Assembly: GCF_003584645.1 (NCBI RefSeq)
Contig: NZ_AP017928.1
Location: forward strand, 956,981-1,020,980
Direction: 5' to 3'
Length of the DNA stretch: 64,000 nt
DNA from: Methylocaldum marinum
GTDB taxonomy: Bacteria > Pseudomonadota > Gammaproteobacteria > Methylococcales > Methylococcaceae
Part shown: in pieces, positions 1 through 10,154 of the stretch
Layout: each line of letters begins with the position of its first letter
Position numbering within the stretch: position 1 is the first letter of the stretch
Made by a program: the position numbers and the translations under genes
Notes under the pieces: generated by a model
The model's input: the letters and a program-made list of their open reading frames with translations, nothing else
What the model was told of the DNA's origin: nothing
Databases searched by the model: none

Positions 1-1516
1 CTTCTCGGCGGCTTGTTGCAGATAGCGCAGCGCCCGGCCAAGGTTTCGGCCCTGCTCGAAGTGTACGGCCAGTTCCGCCGCGATCTCCCCGGCGCACGCG
101 CCGTAGGCTTGCTCCAGCCGTTCGCCGATCGCCTGATGCAGCCGCATCCGCCGCTTCGCCGTCAGCCGGCCGGACAACGCGGCTCGATACAGCACATGGC
201 GGAAGCCATAGCGCCCTGCCATCGTGCCGTCCGGCCGGGCTGAGCCGATCGATCTGCTGGTCGATCATCTGCTGCAGGGTCTCCGGCATGCCGTGCTCGG
301 CGTCTTCGAGCACGCGGAGCGAAGCGTCTTGGCCCGCGGGTTCCGGGGCTTCACGCAACGCCCCGCGAGCGCAGAGATAGGCCACCGTATGGACCATGAA
401 CAGGGGATTGCCTTCGGTGCGCCGGCTCACCCACTGCGCGAGCCGCTCGAGCGGCACGGTGGGCGCGACGCGGGGACACCGGGCGGCCAGATAGTCGGTC
501 ACCGCCGCTTCGCTGAGGGCGCCCAGCGCCAGCTCCGCACACTGCCCGTGCACCTGCAATTCCTGCTTGAGCCCTTTCAGCGGATGCCCCCGCACGATCA
601 GCTCCATCGGCCGATAGGTGCCGATCACCAGCAAGCGCGCCGCCTCCCGCCGCCGCGCCAGGGCGGCGAGCAGGTCCAGGGTGGCATAATCGCTCCAGTG
701 CAGGTCCTCCAGCACCAGCACCAAGGGGGTCTCCGCGGTCACCGCTTCCAGCGCCTCCGCCATCTCCCGCAGCATCCGCTCCGGCGTTGCCGCCACCCCC
801 TGGCGCTGCAGCTCGGTCTGCTCGGCCGGGCTGAGCAGCCAGGGCAGCTGCCCGAGCCAGGTAGGGGCATAGCGGCGCAGCAGCGCGACGAGTCGTTTGC
901 CCTGCGGGGGCCGGCAGAGCCGGCCCAGCGCTTCCAGCACCGGCAAGTAAGCTTCCCCGGGGCCGTAATGCTCCACGCACTGCCCTGAGGCCATCCGCAA
1001 CAGCTCCTGCCGGGCGGCGGCGCCCTCCGCGAATACCTCGACCACGGTGGTCTTGCCGATGCCGGCTTCGCCGGTGACGAAGACGAGTTGGCGCTCGCCG
1101 GCCAACGCCTTTTCCAGCGCCGCGTGCAGGTGTCTCAGCTCCGCATCCCGGCCGACGCACCGGGGGGACGGAAGGGCGCTCGAAGCGGACGGTGGATGGG
1201 AGGCGCGGGGGCCGATGAAGCGATAGCCCCGGCGATGCCGGGTCTCGATGTAGCGCGGGGCCTTGGGATCGTCGCCCAGGGCCTTGCGGATCTCGTTGAT
1301 GGACGCCTTCAGGACGCCTTCGCTGACGTACTGGCGGGGCCAGAGGGCGTTGAGAATTTCGGTTTTGGTGAGCAGCCGGTCCGGGTGCTCGAGCAGGTAG
1401 CACAGCACGGCGAAGGTGCGTGGCCGCAAGACGATCGCCTGATCGCCGCGCCATAACATGGCATTGCCGGGTTCCAACCGGAACGGTCCGAACACGATTG
1501 GCATCCCTTGATTCAT
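1..1516 (-). pseudogene. Truncated copy of winged-helix/AAA ATPase regulator
   Basis: Near-identical to the 5' half of the full gene at 34773-37748: same ATG at 1516 with AAGGAA upstream, same wHTH DNA-binding domain (first ~103 residues) and same P-loop GEAGIGKT. Relative to the full copy, 161 bp is missing at about position 235 (bases 36308-36468 of the other copy), between short CGGCC repeats. Since 161 is not a multiple of three, the reading frame is lost after the ATPase core. The gene also runs off the left edge. Inference: a duplicated, inactivated paralogue that once stood divergent from vgrG, with a 5' region shared with two or three other places in the window. Confidence 0.85.
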
Positions 1517-1578
1517 TCCCGGTTCCTTGAGGCGAGTGGTTTCGAACCGGAGAGTAACCAAAGATCGTGATCGATGGT

Positions 1579-1594
1579 GACTGTCAGGAGTCAT
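1579..1594. promoter_or_regulatory. Conserved inverted repeat upstream of regulator copy 1
   Basis: TGACT-N6-AGTCA (bases TGACTGTCAGGAGTCA) lies about 63 bp upstream of the regulator start. The same site is present at 37810-37825 and, with one arm slightly changed, at 11454-11469. The surrounding ~150 bp is shared by all three places. A candidate operator between the regulator and the formerly divergent vgrG. No binding protein is proven. Confidence 0.35.
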
Positions 1595-1657
1595 GTTTTG
1601 AACTAAAAAATGACAGAAATTTTACGATTTTTGAACGACACGCGAGGCAGGGACGTT

Positions 1658-2492
1658 TAGGTTCTGTTGACATAACCGCCGCTAGTTGCGAGGGTTAGCG
1701 GCTTTTGACGATGGCGAACCGGCTCGAAATCAGCGACGAAGAATGGAATGCAATCTATCCGATTCTGGCGGCCCACAAGCGTGTCCGCGTGACATCGGAG
1801 GCGGCTTGCCGGGCCTTCCTGGCGGCCGTCCTGTGGGTGTTGCGGTCGGGGGCGCAGTGGCGTCTGTTGCCCGCTAAGCATGGCAAGTGGAATTCGGTCT
1901 TCAAGCGCTTTTCCCGCTGGTGCCGCCACGGCGTCTGGCAGGCATTGCACGCGGGCTGCTCGCATCGGCCTGATTTGCAGAGCATCCTGATCGATTCCAC
2001 GGTCATCCGCGCCCACCCGTGCGCGGCCGGGGCGGCGGAGAGCAGCGCCGAGGCCGAGGCGCTGGGCCGCTCGCGAGGCGGGTTCGGCACCAAGATCCAC
2101 GCCATCACCGACGCCCTGGGCAACCCGCTCGACTTCGTGCTGACGGGCGGGCAGGCCAGCGACATCGGCCAGGCCGAAACGCTGCTGGGGCTGACGCCGG
2201 AAGGGGCCGAGGCCCTTATCGGCGACAAGGGCTATGACAGCGACGCCCTCGTCCAGACCATCGAGGCGCGGGGCATGGAAGCCGTTATCCCGCCCCGCAG
2301 CAACCGCACGGAACTCCGCAAGGTCGATTGGTTCGTCTACAAGGAGCGCCACCTGATCGAATGCTTCTTCAACAAAATCAAACATTACCGCAGGATTTTC
2401 TCACGCTATGAAAAGACCGCCCGCAACTACATCGGTATGCTGCAATTCGTCTCAGCCCTCATCTGGCTACGTTGATACGTCAACAGAACCTA
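1658..2492 (+). mobile_element. IS5-family insertion sequence (complete)
   Basis: Perfect 12-bp terminal inverted repeats GGTTCTGTTGAC at 1660-1671 and its complement at 2479-2490. These are flanked by TA on both sides, consistent with a TA target duplication. The element splits the shared upstream region that in the other copy runs uninterrupted at about 11505-11570. One intact transposase fills the element, so it may still be mobile. Confidence 0.9.
1711..2475 (+). CDS. IS5-family transposase
   Basis: 254-residue DDE transposase of the IS5 family in a single uninterrupted frame. The N-terminal DUF4096-like part ([28 protein letters not shown]) leads into the catalytic part: [11 protein letters not shown] (first Asp), [11 protein letters not shown] (second Asp) and [17 protein letters not shown] (Glu). 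The ATG at 1711 was chosen over an in-frame TTG at 1705 because family proteins begin near [10 protein letters not shown]. It fills the element between perfect inverted repeats. No lesion is visible, so it is probably functional. Confidence 0.92.
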   Translation: MANRLEISDEEWNAIYPILAAHKRVRVTSEAACRAFLAAVLWVLRSGAQWRLLPAKHGKWNSVFKRFSRWCRHGVWQALHAGCSHRPDLQSILIDSTVIRAHPCAAGAAESSAEAEALGRSRGGFGTKIHAITDALGNPLDFVLTGGQASDIGQAETLLGLTPEGAEALIGDKGYDSDALVQTIEARGMEAVIPPRSNRTELRKVDWFVYKERHLIECFFNKIKHYRRIFSRYEKTARNYIGMLQFVSALIWLR

Positions 2493-2707
2493 GAGTAAGC
2501 CCGCCAAGCATGCGTGGCCGCGACGGCAATGGAATGTGTGGAGCTTGGTTTCAGGACCGGTCGTCAGTTGGAAAGGGCTCCGGTCGGACGATTAGGGTTG
2601 CAGGCGAGTTGGAGTCAACCCTCGTTCAGGTAGGTGTCGCGGCCCGCACCTGAATTATCGGAGCCGCAGGCTTTGAGTATCCATTTTCTGCCGAAAACGA
2701 AGCGAAT

Positions 2708-3940
2708 ATGAAATTCAACCAAAAAACTCGGCTGATACAGGTTTTTTCGCCCCTCGGCCCCGACATCTTGCTGTTTCATCGGATGCAGGGGCTGGAACGC
2801 CTGGGGGGACTTTTCGACTACGAGCTGGATCTGCTCAGTGCCAATGGGGCCATCAATGCGGACCAGCTCCTCGGCGACCGACTGGACGTCGCCCTGACCC
2901 TCCCCGACGACAGCATCCGCTATTTCAACGGCGTCGTCTGCCGCTTCGCGCAACTGGGCGGGGCTTTGGACCCGGACCGCACCCTCGTCCATTACCGCGT
3001 GACGCTGAGGCCCTGGCTCTGGCTGCTCACGCGCACCTCCGATTGCCGCATCTTCCAAAAGAAAACCGCCCCCGACATCATTGCCCAGGTGTTCCGCGAC
3101 CACGGCTTCACCGACTTCGAAGCCCGGCTCAGTCTGACCTATCCTCAGCGGGAATACTGCGTCCAATACCGGGAATCCGACTTCAACTTCGTCAGCCGGC
3201 TGATGGAAGAGGAGGGCATCTACTATTTCTTCGAGCATGCGAAAGGCAAACACACCCTGATCCTGGCCGATGCCGCCGCCGCCCACCCGAAGGTGCCGGG
3301 CTACGAGTCCATCCCGTACTTCGAACCGAACAACAGCGCCCGCCGCTTGCGCGATCACCTGTTCTCGTGGTCGTTCGCCCGCGAAATCCAGCCCGGGTGT
3401 TGCGTGCTGACCGATTACGATTTCACCAAGCCGATGGCGGATCTCCAGGTGAAACGGCAACAGCCGCGTCCGCATGCCCAGGCCGAGTGGGAAGTGTTCG
3501 ACTACCCGGGCCAATACGCCCAGGTCGAGCACGGCGAGCACTACGCCAGGGGCCGCAGACGGCGGTGGTGGTGGGGCCCGCGGGCGAGGAGATTTACACC
3601 GACCAGTACGGGCGGGTCAAGGTGCAGTTCCATTGGGACCGGGAAGGCCAACGGAACGAGAACAGTTCATGCTGGATCCGGGTATCCCATCCCTGGGCCG
3701 GGAAAAACTGGGGTGCGGTCTCGATCCCCCGGATCGGCCAGGAAGTGATCGTCGACTTCCTGGAAGGCGACCCCGACCAGCCCATCATCACCGGCCGAGT
3801 CTACAACGGCGATAGCATGCACCCGTTCACGCTTCCAAAATCCGCGATGATCAGCGGCGTCAAATCCGATACCCACAAGGGGCAGGGCTACAACGAGATT
3901 TCCTTGGACGACACGGCCGGTGCGGAATTAATCAACATTC
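2708..3940 (+). pseudogene. vgrG: vgrG copy 1 (T6SS spike), deleted and truncated
   Basis: The first 280 codons are almost identical to intact vgrG2 at 11904. At 3549/3550 a 280-bp segment present in vgrG2 (12746-13025) is missing, which shifts the frame. Downstream, the OB-fold/gp5-like part ([39 protein letters not shown]) continues in another frame. The 3' end then diverges and is cut at 3941 by IS5 copy A. The gene lacks the beta-helix tail and a stop of its own. Upstream, the last ~130 bp also resembles the vgrG2 leader with internal deletions. Clearly non-functional; it records a duplicated regulator-vgrG module. Confidence 0.92.
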
Positions 3941-5236
3941 GGGCACCTCGAAAAACCTCCTTGGTCTGCGCGCGCCCGGTAAAATAGGACCTGTAGCCAA
4001 TCAGTGTGTTGAGTCCCAGACATGACCAAACCGAAGATGCCAAAGTCTCCGAAGAGCGCGATCAAACCCGATCTGTTTGCGGCCGATTTGCGCAAGCAGA
4101 AGATCGACCGGATGGGCGATCCGCTGGTGGCCTTCGAGACCCACATCGACTTTGCGGCGCTTGCCGCGGACGTGGATCAGGCGGCGCCCCGACCGGTCAG
4201 CCCGCAAGGCGGTCGTCCGCCGTTTCCCACCGAAACGATGGTGCGCATCCTGTTTCTCAAGCGGGTCAACAATCTCTCGGACGAGCAGATGGAATACCAG
4301 TTGCTTGATCGGATGAGTTACCAGCGCTTCTGCGGGCTGATGGACTCGGCCAGCATTCCGGACCGCACCACGATGTGGACCTTCGAGAACCGCATCGGCG
4401 AGGTCGGCGCCCAGGCGCTGTTCGACGGCATCGAGCGGCAGTTGCTCAAGCATGGCTACATCGCCCGCGGGGGGCATATCATCGACGCCACCCTGGTGCC
4501 TGCGCCAAAGCAGCACTTCAGCAAGGACGATAAGGAGATGCTGAAGGAAGGCGCGATGCCGGCGGACTGGAGCCCGGCCAAGCGGCGGCAAAAAGACCTG
4601 GACGCCACCTGGACCAAGAAGCACGGCAAGAGCCACCACGGCTACAAGCTCTCCATCAACGTGGACAAGCGCTACAAGGTTATCCGCAAGATCGAGACCG
4701 GCACCGCCGCTACTCATGACAGCCAGCACTTTGAGGCGGTGTTGAACACTAGCAACACCAGCCGGGACGTCTATGCCGACAAGGGCTATCCGAGTGCGGA
4801 ACGGGAAGCCCAGCTCCAGGAAGCGGGTTATCGCAACCACATCCAGCGCAAGGGCCAGCGCAACCATCCGCTGTCCGAACGGCAGAAACAACGTAATCAA
4901 TGCATCGCCCGGGTCCGAGCACGGGTCGAGCATCCCTTCGCCGCCATCGCACAAATGGGCGGCAAGTTTATTCGCACCATCGGCCAGGCGAGGGCGAACT
5001 TTGCCATGACGATGATGGCGGCCAGCTATAACCTGAAGCGGCTGGTTTACCTGAAACAGGCGGGTGTCGTGGCCTTTTGAGGCCCACCCTCGCCCGAAAG
5101 GCCACCAACGCGGGCGATTCGGGGAAAATGAAAAGTGAAATGGCGACAAGAGCGTGAGGGAGTCGGCTCGTGTGCCCGCCCGGTCAAAAAATTAGAGCCG
5201 GGTTTTCATCAAAATTCAGGGTTTTTCGAGGTGCCC
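3941..5236 (+). mobile_element. IS5-family insertion sequence, copy A
   Basis: 1296-bp element with ends GGGCACCTCGAAAAACC and the complementary GGTTTTTCGAGGTGCCC, matching copy B at 26546-27841 base for base in length. The left neighbour (vgrG remnant, ...CATTC) and right neighbour (AATTG..., inside a GTAGG repeat) share no target duplication. This suggests an IS-adjacent deletion or recombination between copies after insertion. Confidence 0.9.
4022..5080 (+). CDS. IS5-family (IS5 group) transposase, copy A
   Basis: 352-residue transposase. The N-terminal domain (RPPFPTETMVRILFLKRVNNLSDEQMEY) is typical of the IS5 group. The DDE core shows IIDATLVPAP, VYADKGYPSAE and RARVEHPFAAI (the last carries the catalytic Glu). 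Complete and uninterrupted, with the start ATG inside a 5' region identical to copy B. The only obvious amino-acid difference from copy B is Cys versus Arg in the RNQ(C/R)IARVRAR segment just before the catalytic Glu. Likely active or recently active. Confidence 0.92.
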   Translation: MTKPKMPKSPKSAIKPDLFAADLRKQKIDRMGDPLVAFETHIDFAALAADVDQAAPRPVSPQGGRPPFPTETMVRILFLKRVNNLSDEQMEYQLLDRMSYQRFCGLMDSASIPDRTTMWTFENRIGEVGAQALFDGIERQLLKHGYIARGGHIIDATLVPAPKQHFSKDDKEMLKEGAMPADWSPAKRRQKDLDATWTKKHGKSHHGYKLSINVDKRYKVIRKIETGTAATHDSQHFEAVLNTSNTSRDVYADKGYPSAEREAQLQEAGYRNHIQRKGQRNHPLSERQKQRNQCIARVRARVEHPFAAIAQMGGKFIRTIGQARANFAMTMMAASYNLKRLVYLKQAGVVAF

Positions 5237-5237
5237 A

Positions 5238-5430
5238 ATTGTAGGATGGGTAGAGCGAAGCGAAACCCATCAATGGCAAGTTAGCCCTTCGACTTGGCTC
5301 AGGACAGGCCCGAGGTCGCCCGGTGGGTTACGGCGCACACGAAGCGCAGTGATGGGGCATCGGTTAGTGTTGACGTGCGCCTAACCCACCCTACAAAAAT
5401 GAATGCCTTATTGAAAGCGATTTGGAATTA
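5238..5430. repeat. GTAGGRTGGGTTA intergenic repeat R1 (left end lost)
   Basis: Begins GTAGGATGGGT and ends CTAACCCACCCTAC, enclosing a CCCTTCGACTTGGCTCAGGAC segment. It is followed by AAAAATGAATGCCTTATTGAAAGCGATTTGG, the same right flank as R2 (7013) and, inverted, R3 (39990). The left flank shared by R2 and R3 is absent because IS5 copy A abuts it. Confidence 0.75.
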
Positions 5431-5821
5431 ATCCATCGTCAACGGCACCGTCCAGGGAAGGGCGGCGTCAATTGGGGCCTATGTGCCTGTTCTATCTGCA
5501 CGAACGCTCCCTCTGCCAAGACTTCGTCGATAGCCCCGAAACCGAAGCATTCCGGTGCCGACGGAGCGGAATTTTCATCCGCTATGGCATTGCGGGCATT
5601 TCGGAGAGTCCATTGCGGTTTTTGGGTTGAACGGTACGGATCTTCCCGTTACATTTTCGGCCAGTCATGTCATGGCGCTGTGACGGGGGTTACGTAACCT
5701 CGGCGACGGTTTCGGGATCATGGTGGTACCTCCTCCACGCCGCTGGGAAATATGACCCCGAATTCTTCGGCGTTCTTCCGCCGCTCTCGCGGCATCTCTG
5801 CAAGAAGGAGTATTCGCAATC
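5431..5821. other. Intergenic region upstream of HAF-repeat gene with 12-bp palindrome
   Basis: No convincing gene here: the short ORFs lack ribosome sites and recognisable domains. A perfect palindrome GGTTACGTAACC sits at 5688-5699, about 130 bp upstream of the next start, and could be an operator. A strong Shine-Dalgarno GAAGGAG precedes the gene at 5822. Confidence 0.4.
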
Positions 5822-6973
5822 ATGCAAGCACAAAAACACGCGATCGGAAATATCCGCTCCTGGTCCGCAAGACCGTCACTCCAGGCGCTGACCGTTCTCG
5901 CCGTGATGGGGCTCGCTTCCAACGCTCACGCGGCAGTTCGCTACTCGATTACCGATCTCGGCACGCTCGGCGGGAATGATAGCTCGGCCGAGGGTATCAA
6001 CAATGCCGGACAGGTGGCAGGGATCTCCATTACTGCCAGAGGTGAGCTCCATGCTTTCGTCACGGTGAATGGGGTGATGACCGATCTCGGCACGCTCGGC
6101 GGAGACTTTAGCTGGGCCCACGCCATCAACGATGCCGGACAAGTGGCGGGATATTCCACTTTCATCGACGCGTCGGAGCAAACACATGCTTTCGTGACGG
6201 TGAACGGCGTGATGACCGACCTCGGCACGCTCGGCGGGAACACCAGCATAGCCTATGGCATCAACAATGCCGGGCAAGTGGTGGGAGGATCCGATACTGC
6301 CGGCGGCGAGCACCATGCTTTCGTCACGGTGAACGGCGTGATGATCGATCTCGGCACGCTTGGCGGGAGCAGTAGCTCTGCCCTCGGCATCAACGATGCC
6401 GGGCAGGCGGTGGGAGGATCCGATACTGCCGGCGGCGAGCACCATGCTTTCGTCACGGTGAACGGCGTGATGACCGATCTCGGCACGCTCGGCGGGAACA
6501 TCAGCATAGCCTATGGCATCAACGATGCCGGGCAGGTGGTGGGATACTCCTATACTGCCGGCGGCGAGCGGCATGCTTTCGTCGCCATGAATGGCGTGAT
6601 GACCGATCTCGGCACGCTCGGTGGGAGCTATAGCTATGCCTATGGCATCAACAATGCCGGGCAGGTGTTGGGAAGGTCCGAGACTGCTAGCGGCGAGTAT
6701 CATACATTCGTCACGGTGAACGGCGTCATGACGGATCTCAACACGCTGCTCGATCCGGCGGACGCCGCCGTCTGGAGGCTTACCTTTGAAAAAGGGATCA
6801 ACGATGCCGGCCAAATCGCCGCTACCGGGTGGAAGTCCGGGAGTGGATCCCATGCCGTCCTGCTCACCCCGGTCGTGGTGCCAATCCCCGCCGCGGTCTG
6901 GCTGATGGGCAGCGCCCTGCTGGGTCTTGTCGGCCTGAGCCGCGGGAAGGGTTCGGCTTTGGCCCGAAGCTGA
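5822..6973 (+). CDS. HAF-repeat exosorted protein (VPLPA-CTERM)
   Basis: 383 residues. A signal peptide (hydrophobic LQALTVLAVMGLASNAHA, cleavage after AHA) is followed by about seven ~40-residue HAF repeats of the form DLGTLGG-x-AxGINxAGQVVGxS...HAFVTVNGVMT. The C-terminus VPIPAAVWLMGSALLGLVG plus a basic tail is a VPLPA-type CTERM sorting signal, so the protein is probably processed by an exosortase and released or anchored at the surface. A GAAGGAG ribosome site fixes the ATG. The DNA repeats have a ~120-bp period and are so similar that copy number could change by recombination. The gene lies between repeats R1 and R2. Function beyond a surface role is unknown; HAF proteins are often annotated only as extracellular. 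Confidence 0.85.
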   Translation: MQAQKHAIGNIRSWSARPSLQALTVLAVMGLASNAHAAVRYSITDLGTLGGNDSSAEGINNAGQVAGISITARGELHAFVTVNGVMTDLGTLGGDFSWAHAINDAGQVAGYSTFIDASEQTHAFVTVNGVMTDLGTLGGNTSIAYGINNAGQVVGGSDTAGGEHHAFVTVNGVMIDLGTLGGSSSSALGINDAGQAVGGSDTAGGEHHAFVTVNGVMTDLGTLGGNISIAYGINDAGQVVGYSYTAGGERHAFVAMNGVMTDLGTLGGSYSYAYGINNAGQVLGRSETASGEYHTFVTVNGVMTDLNTLLDPADAAVWRLTFEKGINDAGQIAATGWKSGSGSHAVLLTPVVVPIPAAVWLMGSALLGLVGLSRGKGSALARS

Positions 6974-6979
6974 TTGATG

Positions 6980-7200
6980 CGTTATTCCATTCGGCATTCG
7001 AGTGAACATTCATCGTAGGGTGGGTTAGCCCTTCGACGGAGCTCAGGACAGGCCCTTCGACAGGCTCAGGACAGGCTCCGCGTAACCCACCGACCCTTCG
7101 ACTGGCTCAGGACAGGTCCGAGGTCGCTCGGTGGGTTACGGCCTCACGGCCTAACCCATCCTACGAAAATGAATTCCTGATTGAAAGCGATTCGAAGTTG
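6980..7200. repeat. GTAGGGTGGGTTAG intergenic repeat R2 (complete)
   Basis: Starts 10-15 bp after the HAF gene stop: TTCCATTCGGCATTCGAGTG then CATCGTAGGGTGGGTTAG, several CCCTTCGACAGGCTCAGGAC units, CTAACCCATCCTACG, and AAAATGAATTCCTGATTGAAAGCG. The same two flanks bracket R3 in inverse orientation at about 39968-40172, just after another secreted-protein gene. An element-like repeat of about 220 bp. Confidence 0.75.
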
Positions 7201-7213
7201 AATAACGACGCGT

Positions 7214-7234
7214 AAACCCGCTTTCGGCGGGTTT
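7214..7234 (-). terminator. Hairpin downstream of TonB receptor relic
   Basis: AAACCCGC-TTTCG-GCGGGTTT forms a perfect 8-bp stem with a 5-nt loop about 70 bp beyond the receptor stop. The T-run is short (three), so it would be a weak intrinsic terminator. Confidence 0.45.
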
Positions 7235-7304
7235 GCGCCGGTGCCCGAGTCCACGGAAGCGGCGCGGCTCGGGCATCGCGTCCTTGCGATGCCGCGGTCT
7301 CCCT

Positions 7305-9816
7305 CTATAGCTTGCCGCTCAATTGAATGCCGAACCAGCGTGGGTAAGGGTCCGGGCTGTAGGAATTCCACCCGATTTCGTGCCTGCGATCGTTGAAGAT
7401 GTTCTTTCCGATCAAACTCAAATCCCACACCCGGTCCCGGGTGCCGATGCCGATGGCAGCGTCCGTGCGGGCTCTGTCGTCTAGCCAGCCGTAAGCCGAG
7501 AGGTTGTCGGTATTGTTGAACTTGCTCTGGAAGGTGGTGTTGAAGCTGGTGTGCCACATGAAGTTGTCGAACACCGGCAGGGCATATTCGGCACCCACTG
7601 CGAACTGCCATTTCGACGCGCCGGGCAAAAGCTTGCCGCCCTGATCGATGTAAGGCTGCGGCAAGTACGCCAGTTCTTCCGGTTTGGCCGCGTTCTTGTA
7701 GTCGATGTATTTGGCGACGTTGTAGGCACCGTTCAGGCGGATCGACAAATTCGGAATGGTGTTTATGACACCGTCGAACTCGATGCCATGCGCCCGCACT
7801 TTCTTCACATTGCCCTGTGCGGCCACGTACACCGTCGGGTTGGCCTGGCCGTTGGCGATGTTGATCGCCGTCTGGAAGTCGTCGACGACGAGCACCGACT
7901 GCTGATAGTTGTGGATATCCATCACGAAGGCATCGATGTTGAAGATCACCGATTTGTCGAGCCAGAAGGACTTCAGTCCCAATTCCAGGGCATGGGTGTT
8001 TTCCGGTTCGACTCTTTGCGGCAATCCGTTCACGGCGATGACGGACCCGGATTTCTCGCCGTACTGCCAGGAGAAATAGCCGGTCAGATCCTCGTTGAAC
8101 CGATAGCTGGGCGTCAATTGAGCGGTAATCAAAAGGTCGTCGTAATCGCCTTTGACTTTCTCGTTCAGGCGTCCGATCTGCTGGGCGCGGAGCGTTTTGG
8201 CCGTACCCACCAAGCGTTTTTGCTCTGCGGTCAAAGTGTCGTAGGTTTCTCCCGGTGCACCCGCCAAGCTTTTGCCGAAATAGCGGTTGGCCACCTGGTC
8301 CGCGAGATTCAACTGTTCGACCGAGTTGCCCGGATTCAAGTTGCCGTTGGCGGCGGAATCGAAGCCGCCCAGCGGTACGTCCCGTATCGCAACCGGATTC
8401 AGGGCGCCGCCCGCTCCGTTTTTGGTGAGGACTCTGCGATTCGAGGTCGTACGGTCTTCGAGCGTGAGACGCAATCCCGCGGTCAGGGTGAATTCATCGG
8501 TAAAATGCAGGGCCGATTCGCCGAACAGAGCGCCCGATTCGGTTTCGACCCGGGTCGTTTCCTTTACGCGCGCGTCCTGCAACACGTCCTTGAGCAAGGC
8601 CAGTCCCGACCCTCGATCGGCCCCGGCGTTTCGGTCCAGGGTGTTGTATTGCGCGTTGGTGGCGAACCAGGCTCCCGCATCGGCTCCCCAGCCGGTTTTC
8701 CCGATGATGTCGTCCTTGGTCTTCAGACCGATGACGCCGGCCGTGTAATCGATGAACCCGCCGGGTTTGTTCCGGACCTTGAGTTCCTGTGTCCATTGCC
8801 GATAGAACACGCCGCCGCCGCCGTCCACGCTGATATCGAAGGGTGTACCTTCGTCGTTGTGCGCATCGAAGGAATATTCGCGTACCCCGGTGATCGAGCT
8901 CAGTAAATGCTCCCCGATGTCCCAGTCGACCTGGAACGATCCGCCCTGGTTGGAAACGGTCTGGCCTTTATTCTCGTTGAACCAGACCGATTGCCGCTTC
9001 TCGCCGCCGATATAGTCTTCCCAGGTAAAACCCCGGTTCTGGAAATAAGGACGGGGTCCGGTGAACACGCCCGCGTTGTTGGTAAAACCGAACAGCTTGG
9101 CTTTCGCCTGCGTACCGTTGGGGTCGACCAACGAGCCGTCGGCGAATCGAAACGGCACGTCGTGATAGAAAGTCAGGCCGTTCTGGAGCTGCGGCTGCCT
9201 GGGCTCGAAATCGGCGGTGAATCGTGCGGTCAGGTTGGATGTCGGGGTGAACAGCAGCTGTGCGCGGCCGCTCAAACGATCCCGGTTGTACAGACTGTAA
9301 TTGTCGTCGTATTCCTGAGTATAGAAGCCGCGCCCCTTGTCGACCAGGAAAGAACCGCGCCAGGCCAGGAAATCCCTGATCACCGAACCGCCGAGCGCCC
9401 CTTGCAAAATGATGGCCTCGCGCTGCCCGTAGGCTGCGGACAGCTCCGCGGTGGGGCTGAACGTCGGCATCTTGGAAATCACGTTGACCTTGCCGGAACT
9501 CGCGGCCAAGCCGCCCTCGGTACCCCGTGGACCGCGCGTGACTTCCACCGAGTCGACGTCATAAAAACTGAAGTTGGCAAGCTGGGTGAGCGCATACGGG
9601 ACGCCGTCCACGGTGACCCCGACGCTGGGATCCTGGGTTTCCGTGAAACTCCGCTTGCCCAAGCCGCGAATCGATAGCGACGCGCCGCGCGTATTGTTCT
9701 GGTTGAACTGCACGTTGGACGCGCGTCGGGTAATGGAACCGAGGTCCAGCGAAAGTTCTCGGGCGAGTTCCTGGCCCGATACGACCGACGCCGATTGCGG
9801 AACATCGCGGCAGGGA
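7305..9816 (-). pseudogene. TonB-dependent receptor lacking its N-terminus
   Basis: Receptor homology starts at DVPQSASVVSGQELARELS and continues through the plug (SIRGLGKRSF, VDGVPYAL, VEVTRGPRGT, GKVNVISKMP) and the full 22-strand-type barrel to a terminal aromatic-type strand ending WFGIQLSGKL. An outer-membrane receptor for a ferric-siderophore-like ligand; ligand unknown. The open frame continues upstream to 10148, but those ~115 residues read through the end of a RAYT element and its palindromes. They contain no signal peptide or TonB box. The true 5' end has therefore been replaced from about 9817, and the encoded protein could not be exported. The barrel has no internal lesion, so the loss looks recent. 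Confidence 0.82.
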
Positions 9817-9925
9817 ACGGGGTCAGGTCTTGCAAGCCAACATTCCTTCACTATAATTCCTTCGCTGCGAGATATGGAGCGAGTGAGCGAGCGAGTCGAG
9901 TAGTCCCCGGAAGCCCGAGCGCCGG

Positions 9926-10040
9926 GTGTGAGACCGAAGGTCGACGCGATAGCGGCGGTCGGAGGTCTCACACAAGGCATCGCGACCGGGCGTCGAGTGA
10001 TCTGCGAGCGGTGTCCGGACCCCTTGTTGGGTCCGGACCA
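9926..10040. repeat. REP-like palindromes in RAYT leader
   Basis: GTGTGAGACC at 9926-9935 pairs with GGTCTCACAC at 9964-9973. A second hairpin, GTCCGGACCC-N6-GGGTCCGGAC, lies at 10014-10039. Paired palindromes upstream of a Y1 transposase are the usual RAYT substrate layout. Confidence 0.6.
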
Positions 10041-10154
10041 GACGAGCGGGGACGGCCGGGGCGCCGAAGGCAATAACTCGTCGCCAATTTTTTGCTCCTT
10101 TTGGTGACTTGGAGGTCCCAAAAGGTTTCGCAAAAAATGGCGACGCAATCGTAT

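Noticed and set aside
5940-6760. Regular ~120-bp repeats as a CRISPR or tandem repeat array
   Set aside because: They are in-frame HAF protein repeats without spacer structure.
7551-9677. Long plus-strand open frames opposite the TonB receptor
   Set aside because: Shadow frames of high-GC coding DNA; composition and lack of domains show the receptor strand is the real one.
9817-10148. N-terminal ~115 residues of the 947-residue open frame at the TonB receptor
   Set aside because: They read through RAYT palindromes, with no signal peptide or receptor homology, so they are not part of a real protein.
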